Below the pieces are notes generated by a model. The model did not search any database, had not been told where the DNA came from, and saw nothing but the letters and a program-made list of their open reading frames with translations. Position numbers and translations under genes: made by a program. A DNA stretch of 64,000 bases, from NCBI GenBank assembly GCA_900635465.1, contig LR134135.1, positions 4,216,001-4,280,000 of the forward strand, given 5' to 3'. Numbering within the stretch: the first letter of the stretch is position 1; each line of letters begins with the position of its first letter. Shown piece by piece: positions 33,684 to 45,262 of this stretch. The stretch comes from Lelliottia amnigena (GTDB taxonomy: Bacteria; Pseudomonadota; Gammaproteobacteria; Enterobacterales; Enterobacteriaceae).

Positions 33684-34585
33684 TATTTCCCCCGTTTGGC
33701 GCGCGGATGCGCCGAGTCATAGACTGACGCAAGATGTTGAAAATCAAGATGGGTATAGATTTGGGTAGTGGATAAATTGGCGTGGCCTAGCAGCTCCTGC
33801 ACGCCGCGCAGGTCACCGCTGGATTCAAGCATATGCGTCGCAAACGAATGGCGCAGCTTGTGCGGATGGACGTGGCTGTTTAACCCCTGCTTAATGCCCC
33901 ACTCGGCGAAACGTTTTTGTACGTTGCGCGCCGAAATTCGCTTCCCAAGCTTCGAGAGAAACAGCGCATTTTCCTCTGCACCAAACAGCCCACGCAGATC
34001 CAGCCAGTGTTCAATCCAGGCCACCGCGTTGCGGCCAATCGGCAAGCGTCGCTCTTTGCTGCCTTTGCCCATCACCCACACTTCGCCGGTATCCAAATCG
34101 AGGTGTTTCAGATCTAAATTCACCAGTTCTGACAGACGTAATCCCGCGCCGTACATCACTTCCAGCATGGCGCGATCGCGCACGGCCAGCGGATCGTTAA
34201 GATCGATATTAAGCAGGCGATTCACATCATCAACGTCGATGTTTTTCGGCAGATGACGCGGGGCTTTGGGAGTAGATATGCCTTTTGCCGGATTGGCTTT
34301 GAGTTCGCCCTGGCTTACCAGCCAGTCGAAGAAACTGCGCAATGCCGAAAGACGTAGCGCCAGGCTCGCCGGACCCAGACCTTTACGACGACTGCGCACA
34401 ACAAACGCGCGTACGGTCGCGGCATCGCAAAGCGGCCAGCTTTTGAGGCCGATCTCTTCCGCCAGTTGCATTATCGCATCCAGCTGACGCTGATAGTTCA
34501 GCAGCGTAATTGGGCTGAGCTGGCGTTCAACGCCCAGATAACGCAGAAAACGCGCAACGAAGAGGCTAAGAGGAGCGTCCGTCAT
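33683..34585 (-). CDS. xerC: Site-specific tyrosine recombinase XerC
   Basis: With XerD it resolves chromosome dimers at dif and plasmid multimers at cer. 300 residues: N-terminal SAM-like DNA-binding domain, then the catalytic domain with Arg in [20 protein letters not shown] (His and Arg), GHANLSTTQ and nucleophile Tyr277 in QIYTHLDF. Overlaps yigA by 4 bases (ATGA) and yigB by one. Confidence 0.97.
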   Translation of the reverse strand: MTDAPLSLFVARFLRYLGVERQLSPITLLNYQRQLDAIMQLAEEIGLKSWPLCDAATVRAFVVRSRRKGLGPASLALRLSALRSFFDWLVSQGELKANPAKGISTPKAPRHLPKNIDVDDVNRLLNIDLNDPLAVRDRAMLEVMYGAGLRLSELVNLDLKHLDLDTGEVWVMGKGSKERRLPIGRNAVAWIEHWLDLRGLFGAEENALFLSKLGKRISARNVQKRFAEWGIKQGLNSHVHPHKLRHSFATHMLESSGDLRGVQELLGHANLSTTQIYTHLDFQHLASVYDSAHPRAKRGK

Positions 34586-35289
34586 ACGCGCTCAATCCAA
34601 CGCTCCAGCAGTTCCGGCAGCATCAGGGCGATTTCCTGCAGCAAATGCGTGCCCTGTCCCTGTTCGTAATGGTGCGCGTCGCGGCTGGTGAATAACATCA
34701 CGCCCAGATCGCCTTCACGCCCCATCAGCGACATCGCCACTGAGCCAATCGCTTTGGCTTCCGGCAGAACTACCAGCAGCTCAGGTCCGTTCAGCGGCCC
34801 AAGATAGTGATGCTCGTGCCCAAGACGCTGGATGCGCAGCGGTTCAAACGTTTGACGATTCAAGGCCAGATGCGTAAAACCGGACGGCGCGCCGATGCGC
34901 CAGCGATCGGGGAATAAACGAATCGTCGCCCCCGCCAGGCCTATTTCACGCGCCCAGCGGTGGAAGCGGCTGAGAAACTCTTCAAGGCTGTGCGCCGACG
35001 CCAGCCGCGCCTGCAAGTTCAGCAGACGATAAAACAGGCTTTCGTTATTGCTGGCCTGTTCCATCAGCAGGGTCATGTTTTCTTCGAGCTGATCGATGTG
35101 TTTACGCGAACGCGCCATGTGCCATTCAACCAGCGACACGGTATCGCGCACGGGATGCGGCACGCGCATTTGTTCAACCACGCGTGCATTGCGGATAAAA
35201 AACTCAGGATTGCGCAGCAGATAATCAACAACAGCCCGGTCATCCAGTTCCGTCATTATTTCCTGCAGTTCTTCCCCTGGTTGTTTCAT
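34582..35289 (-). CDS. yigA: DUF484 family protein YigA
   Basis: 235 residues as in E. coli; function not known. A helical N-terminal part including a coiled coil ([19 protein letters not shown]) is followed by a GAF-like domain (residues about 80-220). Overlaps dapF and xerC by 4 bases each, so it is produced with cell-wall/recombination genes; this gives no clear function. Confidence 0.93.
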   Translation of the reverse strand: MKQPGEELQEIMTELDDRAVVDYLLRNPEFFIRNARVVEQMRVPHPVRDTVSLVEWHMARSRKHIDQLEENMTLLMEQASNNESLFYRLLNLQARLASAHSLEEFLSRFHRWAREIGLAGATIRLFPDRWRIGAPSGFTHLALNRQTFEPLRIQRLGHEHHYLGPLNGPELLVVLPEAKAIGSVAMSLMGREGDLGVMLFTSRDAHHYEQGQGTHLLQEIALMLPELLERWIERV

Positions 35290-36110
35290 AGATGGATAAA
35301 CCCGTCATAAACATGTGCCGCCGGGCCAGTCATAAACAGCGGATGACCCGGACCTTTCCAGGCGATATCAAGACGACCGCCCGGCAATTCCACGCGAACC
35401 TCTTCTGCCAGTAGACCTTGCGATATACCGACAGCCACGGCCGCACAAGCGCCGCTGCCACAGGCTCGCGTTTCGCCAGCGCCGCGCTCATAGACGCGCA
35501 GGCGGATGTGTTCACGCTTCATCACCTGCATAAATCCGATATTCGCCCGCTCCGGAAAGCGCTCGTGGCTTTCCATGATGGGGCCGAGGATTTCTACGGC
35601 TGCCATATCAACATCATCAACCTGAATCACGCAGTGGGGATTTCCCATTGAGACGACGCCGCACAATACTGTCTGCTCGGACGCGCGCATAATATAGGTC
35701 TTTTCCGCTTTGATGGCGCGAAACGGTACGGCTGATGGCTCGAAGTTGGGCTCGCCCATATTCACGCGCACCAGCTCATCGTCTGTGACGCTTAACACCA
35801 TCCGGCCATTCGCCGTGCTAACGCAGATATCGCGCTTGTTAGTCAGGCCTTTCAGACGCACAAAGCGCGCGAAACAGCGCGCGCCGTTGCCACACTGCGA
35901 GACTTCACTGCCGTCCGCATTAAAGATGCGATAGTGAAAATCGAGATCCGGATCGTACGGCGGCTCGACCACCAGCAGCTGATCAAAACCGACGCCCACA
36001 TGCCGATCCGCGAGGCGGCGAATCAGCTCGGGTGAGAAAAAGACATTCTGCGTTACCGCGTCGACGACCATAAAATCGTTGCCAAGGCCATGCATTTTAG
36101 AGAACTGCAT
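35286..36110 (-). CDS. dapF: Diaminopimelate epimerase DapF
   Basis: PLP-independent racemase that turns LL- into meso-diaminopimelate for lysine and peptidoglycan. 274 residues from the second of two adjacent ATGs (36110, [13 protein letters not shown]), with GGAG 6 bases before it. Both catalytic cysteines are visible: QCGNGARC and ACGSGACA. First gene of the coupled dapF-yigA-xerC-yigB run. Confidence 0.97.
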   Translation of the reverse strand: MQFSKMHGLGNDFMVVDAVTQNVFFSPELIRRLADRHVGVGFDQLLVVEPPYDPDLDFHYRIFNADGSEVSQCGNGARCFARFVRLKGLTNKRDICVSTANGRMVLSVTDDELVRVNMGEPNFEPSAVPFRAIKAEKTYIMRASEQTVLCGVVSMGNPHCVIQVDDVDMAAVEILGPIMESHERFPERANIGFMQVMKREHIRLRVYERGAGETRACGSGACAAVAVGISQGLLAEEVRVELPGGRLDIAWKGPGHPLFMTGPAAHVYDGFIHL

Positions 36111-36145
36111 CATCTACTCCATTGCGCGGGTACCGAAACTGGTTC

Positions 36146-36349
36146 TCAGTAATTGACCTGGCTTGGGCCACCGTTATCGCCGCGATCGTTGCTCACAGGC
36201 GTGGATGACTCAATCTGACTGTTCACCGGTTTCGTCGGCGGTGGCGCGGATTTATCCGCAGGCGGGAAATAGAGCGGTCCCTTCAGTCCACAGCCGGTCA
36301 GGCTAAACAGAGTGACGAGAACGGCAAGCGTTCGAAAAACGTTTTTCAT
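36146..36349 (-). CDS. lptM: LPS translocon maturation lipoprotein LptM (YifL)
   Basis: 67-residue lipoprotein with lipobox LTGC and lipidated Cys20; the mature part begins CGLKGPLYFPP, the conserved segment that mimics LPS at the LptD/LptE complex and promotes LptD disulfide maturation. The Pro/Ser-rich tail is disordered. It lies 35 bases before dapF. Confidence 0.94.
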   Translation of the reverse strand: MKNVFRTLAVLVTLFSLTGCGLKGPLYFPPADKSAPPPTKPVNSQIESSTPVSNDRGDNGGPSQVNY

Positions 36350-36486
36350 TAGTGGTGGCCCGTAAGTTCATGCTTTCTGTTTCTATCATCGCAGGAGAAG
36401 ACACAAAAGCAAGAGTTTGCCGCTTTCCTGCAACGGGATTTATTTAGCGTTATACTCCCGCCATCACGAAAAACAGGAACAAAACC

Positions 36487-36810
36487 ATGAATGACAGTGA
36501 ATTTCATCGCCTTGCCGATAACTTGTGGCAGACCATCGAAGCGCGTCTGGACGACTGGGATGGCGACAGCGATATTGATTGTGAGATCAACGGCGGCGTG
36601 CTGACATTAACCTTCGAGAACGGCAGCAAAATTATTATTAATCGCCAGGAGCCGCTTCATCAGGTGTGGCTGGCAACAAAACAGGGCGGCTACCATTTCA
36701 ATCTGAAAGGGGACGACTGGATTTGCGACCGTAGCGGCGAGATGTTCTGGGATTTGCTGGAACAGGCGGCGACGCAACAGGCAGGCGAAGCGATCAGTTT
36801 CCGAGGTTAA
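36487..36810 (+). CDS. cyaY: Frataxin-like iron donor/regulator CyaY
   Basis: 107 residues, bacterial frataxin. The acidic first helix ([18 protein letters not shown]) supplies iron-binding carboxylates and the beta-sheet contains [15 protein letters not shown] strands. It regulates Fe-S assembly at IscS. Divergent from lptM, convergent with cyaA. Confidence 0.96.
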   Translation: MNDSEFHRLADNLWQTIEARLDDWDGDSDIDCEINGGVLTLTFENGSKIIINRQEPLHQVWLATKQGGYHFNLKGDDWICDRSGEMFWDLLEQAATQQAGEAISFRG

Positions 36811-36851
36811 CAGTCACTTTCTTCTGTCAGAGACGATTTTTGACTGTTTGC

Positions 36852-36873
36852 ACCCTCTCCCACGGGAGAGGGT
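36852..36873. repeat. CCCTCTCCC...GGGAGAGGG hairpin at convergent gene ends (copy 3)
   Basis: Perfect ACCCTCTCCC/GGGAGAGGGT with a 2-base spacer between convergent cyaY and cyaA, the strongest of three such hairpins in the window. Confidence 0.75.
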
Positions 36874-36883
36874 CGGGTCGCAC

Positions 36884-39427
36884 TCAGGAAAAATACTGCT
36901 GTAACAGCGGCTGGTTTTCGTCCAGGTTCATCGGAGGGGCTGCAACCACCTGATTACGGAACGGAATGACCTGCGCACGTCCATCGACTTTCACAATCTG
37001 ATAGAACTGCGGCAAGTTAAAGTTGATGAAGCTTGAGCCGTAGGTAAAGCGATCGTGCGATGACGAATAGAAACGGCTCACATCGCGAACCAAATCTTCT
37101 TTGCTCCCTTCGCAGTGGTGATAAACCTCTGCACGGTTGGTTTCATCCAGAATGTAAATATTAAATCCAGATTCATCATCCGCCTCTTCGAAGAAGAACT
37201 GAATAATCCCTTCGCTGGCATAGCCATCCACCACCTGCGGCAGACTGACTGGATTGGTTTCGACCTGAACGGACAGGCTGTGCAGCTTGTTGTGCGAGAT
37301 GGCACCATAAAACTCGATCGCGTTTTCCAGTTTTTGCACGGACACATTCAGGCGTTCGAAGAACAGGCCCCAGGTCTGGCCGGAAACGCGCAGCGCTTTG
37401 AAACGCCCGGTTTCATGACGGGTGCTCGAAAGACGCAGTTCAATACATTCAGAGACAAGCTGCTGCACACGGGTACGGATCAGGCCCCGCAGATGCTGGC
37501 TGTAGCAGAACACTTCGACGCTGTCTGGCGGCGCGGCATCCTGATGCATCTTCCCGAGAATCGTTTTTAACGCCTCAATCATCGCCTGCTCGCCGTTGAA
37601 ATGCAGGGTTCGCACTTCGTTCCACGAGTTGCGATACAGCAGGTCAACGCTACCAATCAGGCAATTTTGCTGCTCGCCAAAGCTGAAGACATCCAGCTTG
37701 CGGAAATCAAAATGGACAACCTGATTGCGGAACGCCGCCGTCGGGTCGTATTCCAGGTTGACGATAATCGCCAGATGACGAATTTCACACGGGCTGTAGA
37801 GCGCTTTCGGCGTCGGCGCAGGCAGACGCAGCGGGAAGTGATGCGACACGTCCGCGACCATCTCCTGCAGCTTGGCTAAATCAACAACGTCGTTGCCCTT
37901 AATAAACAGGCGAGTGCGAGAGGTCAGCAGGCCGTTAAACCAAGCCCAGGCCACCAGCTTGTTAAGATAGCGGTTATATTCCAGCGGCTGATGGCTAACG
38001 ATCGAATCCATGCTTGGCGCACGGTTGTAGAGATACCAGCCGGTGCGGTTCGCGCGACCTGGCGGGACATAAATAAAGGTCAGATTGAGCTCTGACAGAT
38101 CCGGTGAAATCTGCGGGTTAACCAGCGTGACTTTGCCAGGCAGCGCTTCAAACGCTGCGTACAGTTTACGGGTCAAAACACCGATATCCTGCGGGCTGGC
38201 GGAAACGCTGAGATTATTGCGGCGGGCAAAACGAATCAGGTTACGGTAGCTCTGCATCATCGCATCGAGCAATTCGTTGTGCGCTTCACGTACCTGATCG
38301 ATTTTCCAGTTGGCGCGGTTATCGAGCATGGACAGACGTTCTTCGTCCCATCCCCACTCTTTGACAAGCTGACTCACCACTTCACGACGCCAGCCAACGC
38401 ATGCGCGTTCGCGGCTGAGTTTTTCACAGACTTTGAGATAGAAACATCGACGCACCAAATCGAGACGCGTGTGGTCATCGATGGCTTTCAGGTATTCAGT
38501 GACGCGTTCCAGCATCATGCAGTAGGCATCAAGCCCGAAGGAGACAATTTCCCCATCATGCAGACGCTGTTTGATATCTTTTGCCAACAGGCGTGGCGTG
38601 GGATATTCCCAGGAATATGCCTCAAGCAGCAGCGTTTTTAACACCGCTTTGTACGGTGAATCGATACTTTTGTAGAGCTGCCACAGGCTTGCGCCAAAGT
38701 ATTCTTCAGCAGACAGGGAGCTTAAACCGCCCAAATCCAGCCATTCGTTTGGGGTTAACACACCCTGCGAATAGAGCGACATGACGTAATCGTCGTAATG
38801 CTCTTCTTCTTCGCACGGCACCATATTCCAAAGAATACGCTTACCGGCGAGGCGCACAGCACTGCGATAAAATTCATCCAGCAGTAACATGTGCTGCGTT
38901 GAGCCGCAGTCTTCACCACCCAGACTGCCACTTTCATTATGGCGGAAACGGTTTTCATCAATCAGGAAGAAGCTGACTTCCACGCCAAGAGACGCCGCCC
39001 AGCTTTCGAGCAGGCTGCATTTACGCTGCAACAGCTGACGCTCTTCGTTATCGAGCCAGGATTGATGGCAAACCCAGATATCCAGATCAGAAGAACAGCT
39101 CTGTCCTACCGATGAGGTACTCCCCATGGTGTAAATGCCGGTAATAGGCAACTCACCTTCTGGAGACTCCTGCGCTGGCATACCTCGGTAAAGTTCGAGT
39201 TCGCTAAGATAATGCTGTTGGGTTTCATCAGGCGTGAAAATGCAGATGCCCCTGGGAACGTTACCGTCAAGGTAGCCCGGCATCAGCGGATGGTGGTAGT
39301 GCAATAATGTTGGCAGCAGACTGTAAACCTGTTGGAAAGCAGGTCCCATGGCAGCAAGCGCACGATCCACGCGCAATTGATTTATGGCATCCAGTCTCTG
39401 TTTCAGAGTCTCAATATAGAGGTACAA
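36884..39427 (-). CDS. cyaA: Class I adenylate cyclase CyaA
   Basis: Makes cAMP from ATP; activated by phosphorylated EIIA-Glc of the PTS. 847 residues. The N-terminal half is the catalytic nucleotidyltransferase-like domain ([20 protein letters not shown]); the C-terminal half is regulatory. The start is TTG at 39427, as in E. coli, where the weak codon keeps expression low. A CRP site lies upstream. Confidence 0.97.
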   Translation of the reverse strand: MYLYIETLKQRLDAINQLRVDRALAAMGPAFQQVYSLLPTLLHYHHPLMPGYLDGNVPRGICIFTPDETQQHYLSELELYRGMPAQESPEGELPITGIYTMGSTSSVGQSCSSDLDIWVCHQSWLDNEERQLLQRKCSLLESWAASLGVEVSFFLIDENRFRHNESGSLGGEDCGSTQHMLLLDEFYRSAVRLAGKRILWNMVPCEEEEHYDDYVMSLYSQGVLTPNEWLDLGGLSSLSAEEYFGASLWQLYKSIDSPYKAVLKTLLLEAYSWEYPTPRLLAKDIKQRLHDGEIVSFGLDAYCMMLERVTEYLKAIDDHTRLDLVRRCFYLKVCEKLSRERACVGWRREVVSQLVKEWGWDEERLSMLDNRANWKIDQVREAHNELLDAMMQSYRNLIRFARRNNLSVSASPQDIGVLTRKLYAAFEALPGKVTLVNPQISPDLSELNLTFIYVPPGRANRTGWYLYNRAPSMDSIVSHQPLEYNRYLNKLVAWAWFNGLLTSRTRLFIKGNDVVDLAKLQEMVADVSHHFPLRLPAPTPKALYSPCEIRHLAIIVNLEYDPTAAFRNQVVHFDFRKLDVFSFGEQQNCLIGSVDLLYRNSWNEVRTLHFNGEQAMIEALKTILGKMHQDAAPPDSVEVFCYSQHLRGLIRTRVQQLVSECIELRLSSTRHETGRFKALRVSGQTWGLFFERLNVSVQKLENAIEFYGAISHNKLHSLSVQVETNPVSLPQVVDGYASEGIIQFFFEEADDESGFNIYILDETNRAEVYHHCEGSKEDLVRDVSRFYSSSHDRFTYGSSFINFNLPQFYQIVKVDGRAQVIPFRNQVVAAPPMNLDENQPLLQQYFS

Positions 39428-39774
39428 GACATATCGCCTGATGTTTCCGGACGTAGCAACCGTTCAATAAAGCGAAAGATTACGAGCCCGCAGTATTTCA
39501 AAAAAGAACCGTTACCCTTTTTCGTCCTTATCATTATGGTGGCACAGACGAAAAAATGGTCTAAAACGTGATCAATCTAACACCTTGCCGATTGACCGTA
39601 AAGAAAGATGCGCTACAGACAAGTGTAGCATCGATCTTAACGTGTAAATTCCTTAATACGGCTGCGGATGGCCAGAGCACCGCCGAGTCCCTCTCCCCTT
39701 CATCGACCGTAAAACTGACATCCCAGAGTCAACAATGTTAGGATGCATGGTGGACGATAAAGACGGTAACAAGC
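39428..39774. other. cyaA/hemC divergent regulatory region
   Basis: 347-base spacer without a gene. It contains the CRP site at 39568-39583; the remainder should hold the cyaA and hemC promoters, but I cannot place individual -10/-35 boxes with confidence. Confidence 0.5.
39568..39583 (-). promoter_or_regulatory. CRP site of the cyaA promoter
   Basis: On the minus strand GTGTTAGATTGATCAC, nearly identical to the E. coli cyaA operator through which CRP-cAMP represses cyaA. It lies about 140 bases before the TTG start. Confidence 0.8.
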
Positions 39775-40716
39775 ATGTTAGACAATGTTTTGAGAATTGC
39801 CACACGCCAAAGCCCACTCGCGCTTTGGCAGGCACAATATGTTAAGCAGCGCCTCGAAGCCTGCCATCAGGGGTTGCGTGTTGAACTGGTACCGATGGTG
39901 ACGCGCGGCGATGTGATTCTTGATACGCCACTGGCAAAAGTGGGCGGAAAAGGCTTGTTTGTCAAAGAGCTGGAAATCGCACTGCTTGAGAACCGCGCCG
40001 ATATCGCTGTCCATTCGATGAAGGATGTCCCGGTCGAATTCCCAGAAGGATTAGGGCTGGTGACAATTTGCGAGCGCGAAGATCCCCGCGATGCTTTCGT
40101 TTCAAACCACTACGCTTCCCTGGACGATTTGCCGGAAGGAAGCGTGGTTGGCACGTCAAGTTTACGCCGTCAGTGTCAGCTGGCTGAACGCCGCCCCGAT
40201 TTGGTTATCCGCTCTCTGCGCGGAAACGTCGGCACACGCCTCGGTAAGCTCGATAATGGCGATTATGATGCCATTATTCTGGCGGTCGCTGGCCTTAAGC
40301 GCCTTGGGCTGGAATCACGAATTCGTGTCGCCATGCCACCAGAGCTTTGCCTGCCTGCTGTCGGCCAGGGCGCTGTGGGCATTGAATGTCGTCTCGATGA
40401 CGACCGCACCCGCGCACTGCTTTCACCGTTGAATCACGAGGAAACCGCCATTCGCGTCCAGGCTGAACGGGCGATGAATATGCGTCTTGAAGGCGGCTGT
40501 CAGGTTCCGATTGGCAGCTATGCTGAATTGATTAACGGTGAACTTTGGCTGCGCGCATTAGTGGGCGCACCTGACGGTTCACAAATGGTGCGCGGTGAGC
40601 GCCGCGGCTTGCCACTAGATGCCGAAATGCTGGGTGTATCACTGGCCGAAGAGCTGCTTGATAACGGCGCGCGCGCGATCCTCGCTGACGTTTATAACGG
40701 AGAACCACCAGCATGA
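39775..40716 (+). CDS. hemC: Hydroxymethylbilane synthase HemC
   Basis: Condenses four porphobilinogens into hydroxymethylbilane (haem and sirohaem synthesis). 313 residues as in E. coli. The dipyrromethane cofactor is held by Cys242 in GGCQVPIG; substrate-binding arginines are in SSLRRQCQL and RGNVGTRL. First gene of hemCDXY; overlaps hemD by 4 bases. Confidence 0.98.
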   Translation: MLDNVLRIATRQSPLALWQAQYVKQRLEACHQGLRVELVPMVTRGDVILDTPLAKVGGKGLFVKELEIALLENRADIAVHSMKDVPVEFPEGLGLVTICEREDPRDAFVSNHYASLDDLPEGSVVGTSSLRRQCQLAERRPDLVIRSLRGNVGTRLGKLDNGDYDAIILAVAGLKRLGLESRIRVAMPPELCLPAVGQGAVGIECRLDDDRTRALLSPLNHEETAIRVQAERAMNMRLEGGCQVPIGSYAELINGELWLRALVGAPDGSQMVRGERRGLPLDAEMLGVSLAEELLDNGARAILADVYNGEPPA

Positions 40717-41453
40717 ATATTCTCGTCACCCGCCCGTCTCCCGCAGGAGAGCAATTAGTGAGCCGTCTGCGCACACTTGGGCAGGTGGCATGGAGCTTTC
40801 CGCTGATTGAGTTCTCCCCGGGTCGCGAGCTTTCCACGCTCGCCAACTCGCTTTATGCCCTGCAAGAAGGCGATCTCGTTTTCGCTTTGTCACAACATGC
40901 CGTGGAGTTTGCGCATGCCCAGTTGCAGCAAGAAAACAGACGCTGGCCGACTGCACCGCGCTATTTTGCCATCGGGCGTACCACCGCTCTGGCATTGCAT
41001 ACCGTCAGTGGAATTGACGTTCGCTATCCATTAGATCGGGAAATCAGCGAAGTCTTGCTACAATTACCTGAATTACAAACTGTTGCTGGAAAGCGCGCGC
41101 TGATTCTTCGCGGAAACGGTGGGCGTGAATTATTGGGCGAAACCTTAACGGCACGCAACGCAGAGGTCACGTTCTGCGAGTGCTACCAGCGCTGTGCGAA
41201 ATATTATGATGGGGCAGAAGAGGCAATGCGCTGGCATCAGCGCGGCGTTGATACACTGGTGGTCACCAGCGGCGAAATGCTGCAACAGCTCTGGTCGCTG
41301 ATTCCACAATGGTATCGTGAAAACTGGTTACTCCGCTGCCGACTTCTGGTCGTCAGTGAGCGTCTGGCGAACCTGGCCCGGGAATTGGGCTGGCAAGAGA
41401 TTCGGATCGCTGATAACGCCGACAACGATGCGCTGCTGCGCGCATTACAATAA
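40713..41453 (+). CDS. hemD: Uroporphyrinogen-III synthase HemD
   Basis: Closes and isomerises hydroxymethylbilane to uroporphyrinogen III. 246 residues; bilobed HemD fold with family residues in [14 protein letters not shown] N-terminus ([12 protein letters not shown]), [11 protein letters not shown] and [14 protein letters not shown] in the hemC stop (ATGA). Confidence 0.96.
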   Translation: MNILVTRPSPAGEQLVSRLRTLGQVAWSFPLIEFSPGRELSTLANSLYALQEGDLVFALSQHAVEFAHAQLQQENRRWPTAPRYFAIGRTTALALHTVSGIDVRYPLDREISEVLLQLPELQTVAGKRALILRGNGGRELLGETLTARNAEVTFCECYQRCAKYYDGAEEAMRWHQRGVDTLVVTSGEMLQQLWSLIPQWYRENWLLRCRLLVVSERLANLARELGWQEIRIADNADNDALLRALQ

Positions 41454-41474
41454 CTCTCATAATGGGAAGCCATA

Positions 41475-42656
41475 ATGACGGAACAAGAAAAATCCTCCGC
41501 CGTGGTTGAAGAGACCAAGGAGACTGTGGAGATTGCGCCACAGCCAGAGACGACTGAGAAAACAGTTGAGAAGAAAAACGGCAATAACAAAACCAGTCTG
41601 GCGCTGAGCGCTATCGCCATCGCCATTGCGCTGGCGGCAGGCGTTGGCTTGTATGGCGTGGTGAAGAAACAGGCGACAAATCAGTCGGCGACCAGCGATG
41701 CGCTGGTGAATCAGATAACGGCCCTGCAAAAAGCGCAAGAAACGCAGAAAGCCGAGCTGGAAAGCGTGATTAAGCAGCAATCAACGCAGCTTGCCGAAGC
41801 GAATACGAAGCAAGAAGAGCTGACCAAACAGCTTGGTGAAGTTCAAGAAAAAGTCGCGACGATTTCTGGAACGGATGCCAAAACCTGGCTGCTTTCGCAG
41901 GCGGATTTCCTGGTGAAACTGGCCGGGCGCAAGCTGTGGAGCGATCAGGATGTCACCACTGCTGCTGCGCTGCTGAAGAGCGCGGACGCCAGCCTGGCTG
42001 ACATGAACGATCCGAGTCTTATCACCGCTCGCCGTGCCATTACCGAAGATATCGCCAGCCTGGGTGCCGTCTCGCAAGTTGATTACGACGGTATTATTCT
42101 CAAAGTAAATCAGCTGTCGAATCAGATAGATAATCTGCGTCTGGCCGATAACAACGACGACGACACCCCGATGGATTCTGACGGCACTGAGCTGTCGAGT
42201 TCCCTGAGGGAGTGGCGCATCAACCTGCAAAAAAGCTGGCAGAACTTTATGGACAGCTTCATTACTGTCCGCCGTCGTGACGAGACCGCCGTGCCGCTGT
42301 TAGCCCCAAACCAGGACGTCTATCTGCGCGAAAACATTCGTTCCCGCCTGCTGGTCGCCGCGCAGGCCGTACCGCGCCATCAGGAAGAGACGTACAAACA
42401 GGCGCTGGATAATGTGTCTACGTGGGTCCGTGCTTACTACGACACCAGCGATGCCACCACAACGGCGTTTTTGGATGACGTTGATAAGCTGAGTCAGCAG
42501 AACATCACGATGAACGTTCCGGACCAGCTCGAAAGCCAGCCAATTTTGGAAAAGCTGATGCAAACCCGCGTGCGTAACTTGCTGGCACAGCCCGGCGTTG
42601 CCGCACAGCAAGATGCAGCAGCCCCTGCGCCCGAAAGCGCGCCTCAAGGAGAGTAA
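41475..42656 (+). CDS. hemX: HemX, uroporphyrinogen-III C-methyltransferase-like membrane protein
   Basis: 393 residues; despite the historical name no methylase motifs are seen. N-terminal charged stretch, one membrane helix (about 37-57, [20 protein letters not shown]), a coiled coil ([16 protein letters not shown]) and a periplasmic domain, ending in a Gln/Pro/Ala tail. Third gene of hemCDXY, 2 bases before hemY. Role is not settled. Confidence 0.93.
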   Translation: MTEQEKSSAVVEETKETVEIAPQPETTEKTVEKKNGNNKTSLALSAIAIAIALAAGVGLYGVVKKQATNQSATSDALVNQITALQKAQETQKAELESVIKQQSTQLAEANTKQEELTKQLGEVQEKVATISGTDAKTWLLSQADFLVKLAGRKLWSDQDVTTAAALLKSADASLADMNDPSLITARRAITEDIASLGAVSQVDYDGIILKVNQLSNQIDNLRLADNNDDDTPMDSDGTELSSSLREWRINLQKSWQNFMDSFITVRRRDETAVPLLAPNQDVYLRENIRSRLLVAAQAVPRHQEETYKQALDNVSTWVRAYYDTSDATTTAFLDDVDKLSQQNITMNVPDQLESQPILEKLMQTRVRNLLAQPGVAAQQDAAAPAPESAPQGE

Positions 42657-42658
42657 TC

Positions 42659-43857
42659 ATGTTAAAAGTCTTATTACTCTTCTTATTGTTGATCGGCGGG
42701 ATCGTCTTGGGTCCCATGCTGGCAGGCCATCAAGGCTACGTGCTGATCCAGACCGATAACTACAACATCGAAACGAGCGTCACGGGCTGGTGATCATCTT
42801 GATCCTCACCATGGTGGTGCTCTTTGCCATCGAATGGATCCTGCGCCATATTTTCCGCACGGGTGCACATACCCGCAGCTGGTTTGTTGGCCGCAAACGC
42901 CGTCGCGCACGCAAGCAGACCGAACAGGCGCTGCTGAAACTGGCTGAAGGCGATTATCAGCAAGTTGAAAAGCTAATGTCGAAAAACGCCGATCACGCTG
43001 AGCAGCCCGTGGTGAACTATCTGCTGGCAGCAGAAGCCGCCCAGCAGCGCGGCGATGAAATGCGTGCCAATCAGCATCTTGAGCGTGCGTCCGAACTGGC
43101 TTCTAACGACCAGATTCCGGTTGAAATCACACGCGTGCGCCTGCAGCTGGCGCGAGGTGAAAACCACGCAGCGCGTCACGGTGTAGACCGTTTGCTGGAA
43201 ATCACGCCACGCCATCCGGAAGTATTGCGTCTTGCAGAGCAGGCGTATATCCGCACCGGCGCCTGGGGTTCATTGCTGGATATTATTCCTTCCATAGCGA
43301 AAGCAGAGGTGGGCGATGATGAACACCGCGATGCACTGCAACGTCAGGCGTGGATTGGCCTGATGGATCAGGCGCGTGCCGATCTGGGTAGCGACGGTCT
43401 GAAAACCTGGTGGAAAAATCAGAGCCGTAAGACGCGCCAGCAAGTTCCATTGCAGGTGGCGATGGCTGAACATCTCATCGAATGTGACGATCATGACACC
43501 GCGCAGGAGATCATTCTTGATGGTCTGAAGCGTCAGTATGACGATCGTCTGGTGATGGTGATCCCGCGTCTCAAGACCAATAATCCTGAGCAGATGGAAA
43601 AAATGTTACGCCAGCAGATCAAGACGGTAGGCGATCGTCCGCTGCTATGGAGTACGCTGGGTCAGTCGCTGATGAAGCACGGCGAATGGCAGGAGGCGAG
43701 CCTCGCCTTCCGCGCTGCGTTAAAACAGCGCCCGGATGCGTTTGATTATGCATGGCTTGCCGACTCGCTGGACAAACAGCACAAGCCAGAAGAAGCCGCA
43801 GCGATGCGTCGTGATGGCCTGCTGCTCACGTTGCAAAATAACGGCAGTGAGGTTTAA
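42659..43857 (+). CDS. hemY: HemY, TPR membrane protein (frame broken by one base)
   Basis: Inner-membrane protein with two N-terminal helices and cytoplasmic TPR repeats, thought to serve late haem synthesis; it is not protoporphyrinogen oxidase. MLKVLLLFLLLI reads from ATG 42659 to SVTG at 42786. A missing C near 42787 then gives an immediate stop; the second helix and the remainder (RKQTEQALLKLAEGDY to QNNGSEV) follow in the next frame. Restored length is 399 residues (E. coli 398). Confidence 0.93.
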
Positions 43858-43884
43858 GCATCCATCATGTGTAAACATCAAAAG

Positions 43885-43909
43885 GGAGGCCAAACGGCCT
43901 CCTTTTTTT
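43885..43909 (+). terminator. Rho-independent terminator after hemY
   Basis: Stem GGAGGCC/GGCCTCC with AAAC loop and a run of seven T on the plus strand, 27 bases after the hemY stop. Confidence 0.92.
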
Positions 43910-44048
43910 ATTCCCTTTCTCCTGCTACATTCTTAGCAACGTCATTAGAGAACTCTCCCGCCAATGTAACGATGTCTTTTCATTAACCTTTTTTTCATAC
44001 ACGCGCATTTTGCTGCGTGGAACAAATCGTTCTTGAAAGGACCGTTTT

Positions 44049-45257
44049 ATGAACACCCTTTTGTATGCGCTCTTTGAAGCGCTGCGACGCCATCGTTGGC
44101 TTCGCATGCTAGCCTGTGCGTTCGTCTTTACCTCTCTGGGGAATGGCTTAACGCAGGTCGTTATCTTTGGCTTGCTGTTGAGCTGGAAAGCCCCCGCCTC
44201 ATTGCTCACAGTCGCTTATCTTTTCGCGACCTTACCGGGATTTATTGGCAGCCTGATAGGGGAAAAACTCTGCCGGTTTTACTCACCTGTTCATCTGTTG
44301 ATACTGACGGAGCTTTTAGGCCTAACGGCTCTGCTCTTTCCCCTGCTGGGCATTCATTATCACAGCGTCACGGCGTTATTAGCCGTTCAGTCAACGGAAA
44401 CTCTGCTTACCGGGATGAGCTGGCCTGCCCTCACTCTGCTGTTTAAGCGAGCTTTAACCGCAGACGAACTCCCTGCCGCCACCTGTCTGGAAAATGTGAT
44501 TTTTGCTTCGCAAGTGCTGTTAGGAATGGGGTTGGGGATTGTGCTGTTTGACTATCTGCCGGTACTGACGCTGTTGGCCATAGACGCCGCCAGCTTTATC
44601 GGTTCTCTCGTGATGTTATCGCTGGCTGGAAGCGCGCTGACGTTAAGGGCGGCAGGTCCTGCAAAAACCACGACGTCAGAACCGTTGCACTGGAAGAGAC
44701 TCTCTGTGCAACAGAAACGCAGCCTCCTGCTTCTTCCGGCTCTGGCAGCCGTGGGGGCGCCCGCGATGGCACTGCTTCCCGCGCTAGCGCAGCAAATCCA
44801 CCCGACCAACGCAGCGGGGCTGGCACTCCCTTTGCTGTTTGCCCGTAGCCTCGGCCAACTGTGCGGACCGATGCTGTTGAATAGAGACAGCCTTCCGCGC
44901 TACGCAAATCGCAATCGTCCTTTGCTAACCTGCCTGAGCCTCTTTTTACTGGCTTATGGGCTGATTCCGCTTTGTGCGGGAGTCCAGACAGCGGCCCTGG
45001 GGATGATTTTTGTCGCTCATTTGGTCTCAAACATTGTGTTTGCAGCCGGAACCTATGGGGTATTGAGTCATTTTGAGACGCGACAGGTTTCAGCCGCGAG
45101 CGGTAAAGCATGGCGGTGGCAAACTCTTAGTGCGTCCGTGTTCACCTGTTTTGCAGCAGTGCTTGCTGCAACGCTTGGGGCCGGTCAGGCGTTGTATATC
45201 GTGTCCGCCAGCGCGTTAATAATGGTGGCAGCAGTGATGGCGCGTTACCGGGAATAA
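44049..45257 (+). CDS. Major facilitator superfamily transporter
   Basis: 402 residues with about twelve hydrophobic spans in two six-helix halves separated by a basic loop (around residues 205-230, HWKRLSVQQKRS). The likely role is efflux; no substrate can be inferred. N-terminal half resembles MFS exporters of the EntS/MFS_3 type (cytoplasmic loop GEKLCRFYSPVH between helices 2 and 3). AAAGGA lies 7 bases before the ATG. It is inserted between hemY and glmZ, neighbours in E. coli, and has its own terminator context. Confidence 0.8.
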   Translation: MNTLLYALFEALRRHRWLRMLACAFVFTSLGNGLTQVVIFGLLLSWKAPASLLTVAYLFATLPGFIGSLIGEKLCRFYSPVHLLILTELLGLTALLFPLLGIHYHSVTALLAVQSTETLLTGMSWPALTLLFKRALTADELPAATCLENVIFASQVLLGMGLGIVLFDYLPVLTLLAIDAASFIGSLVMLSLAGSALTLRAAGPAKTTTSEPLHWKRLSVQQKRSLLLLPALAAVGAPAMALLPALAQQIHPTNAAGLALPLLFARSLGQLCGPMLLNRDSLPRYANRNRPLLTCLSLFLLAYGLIPLCAGVQTAALGMIFVAHLVSNIVFAAGTYGVLSHFETRQVSAASGKAWRWQTLSASVFTCFAAVLAATLGAGQALYIVSASALIMVAAVMARYRE

Positions 45258-45262
45258 TCCAT

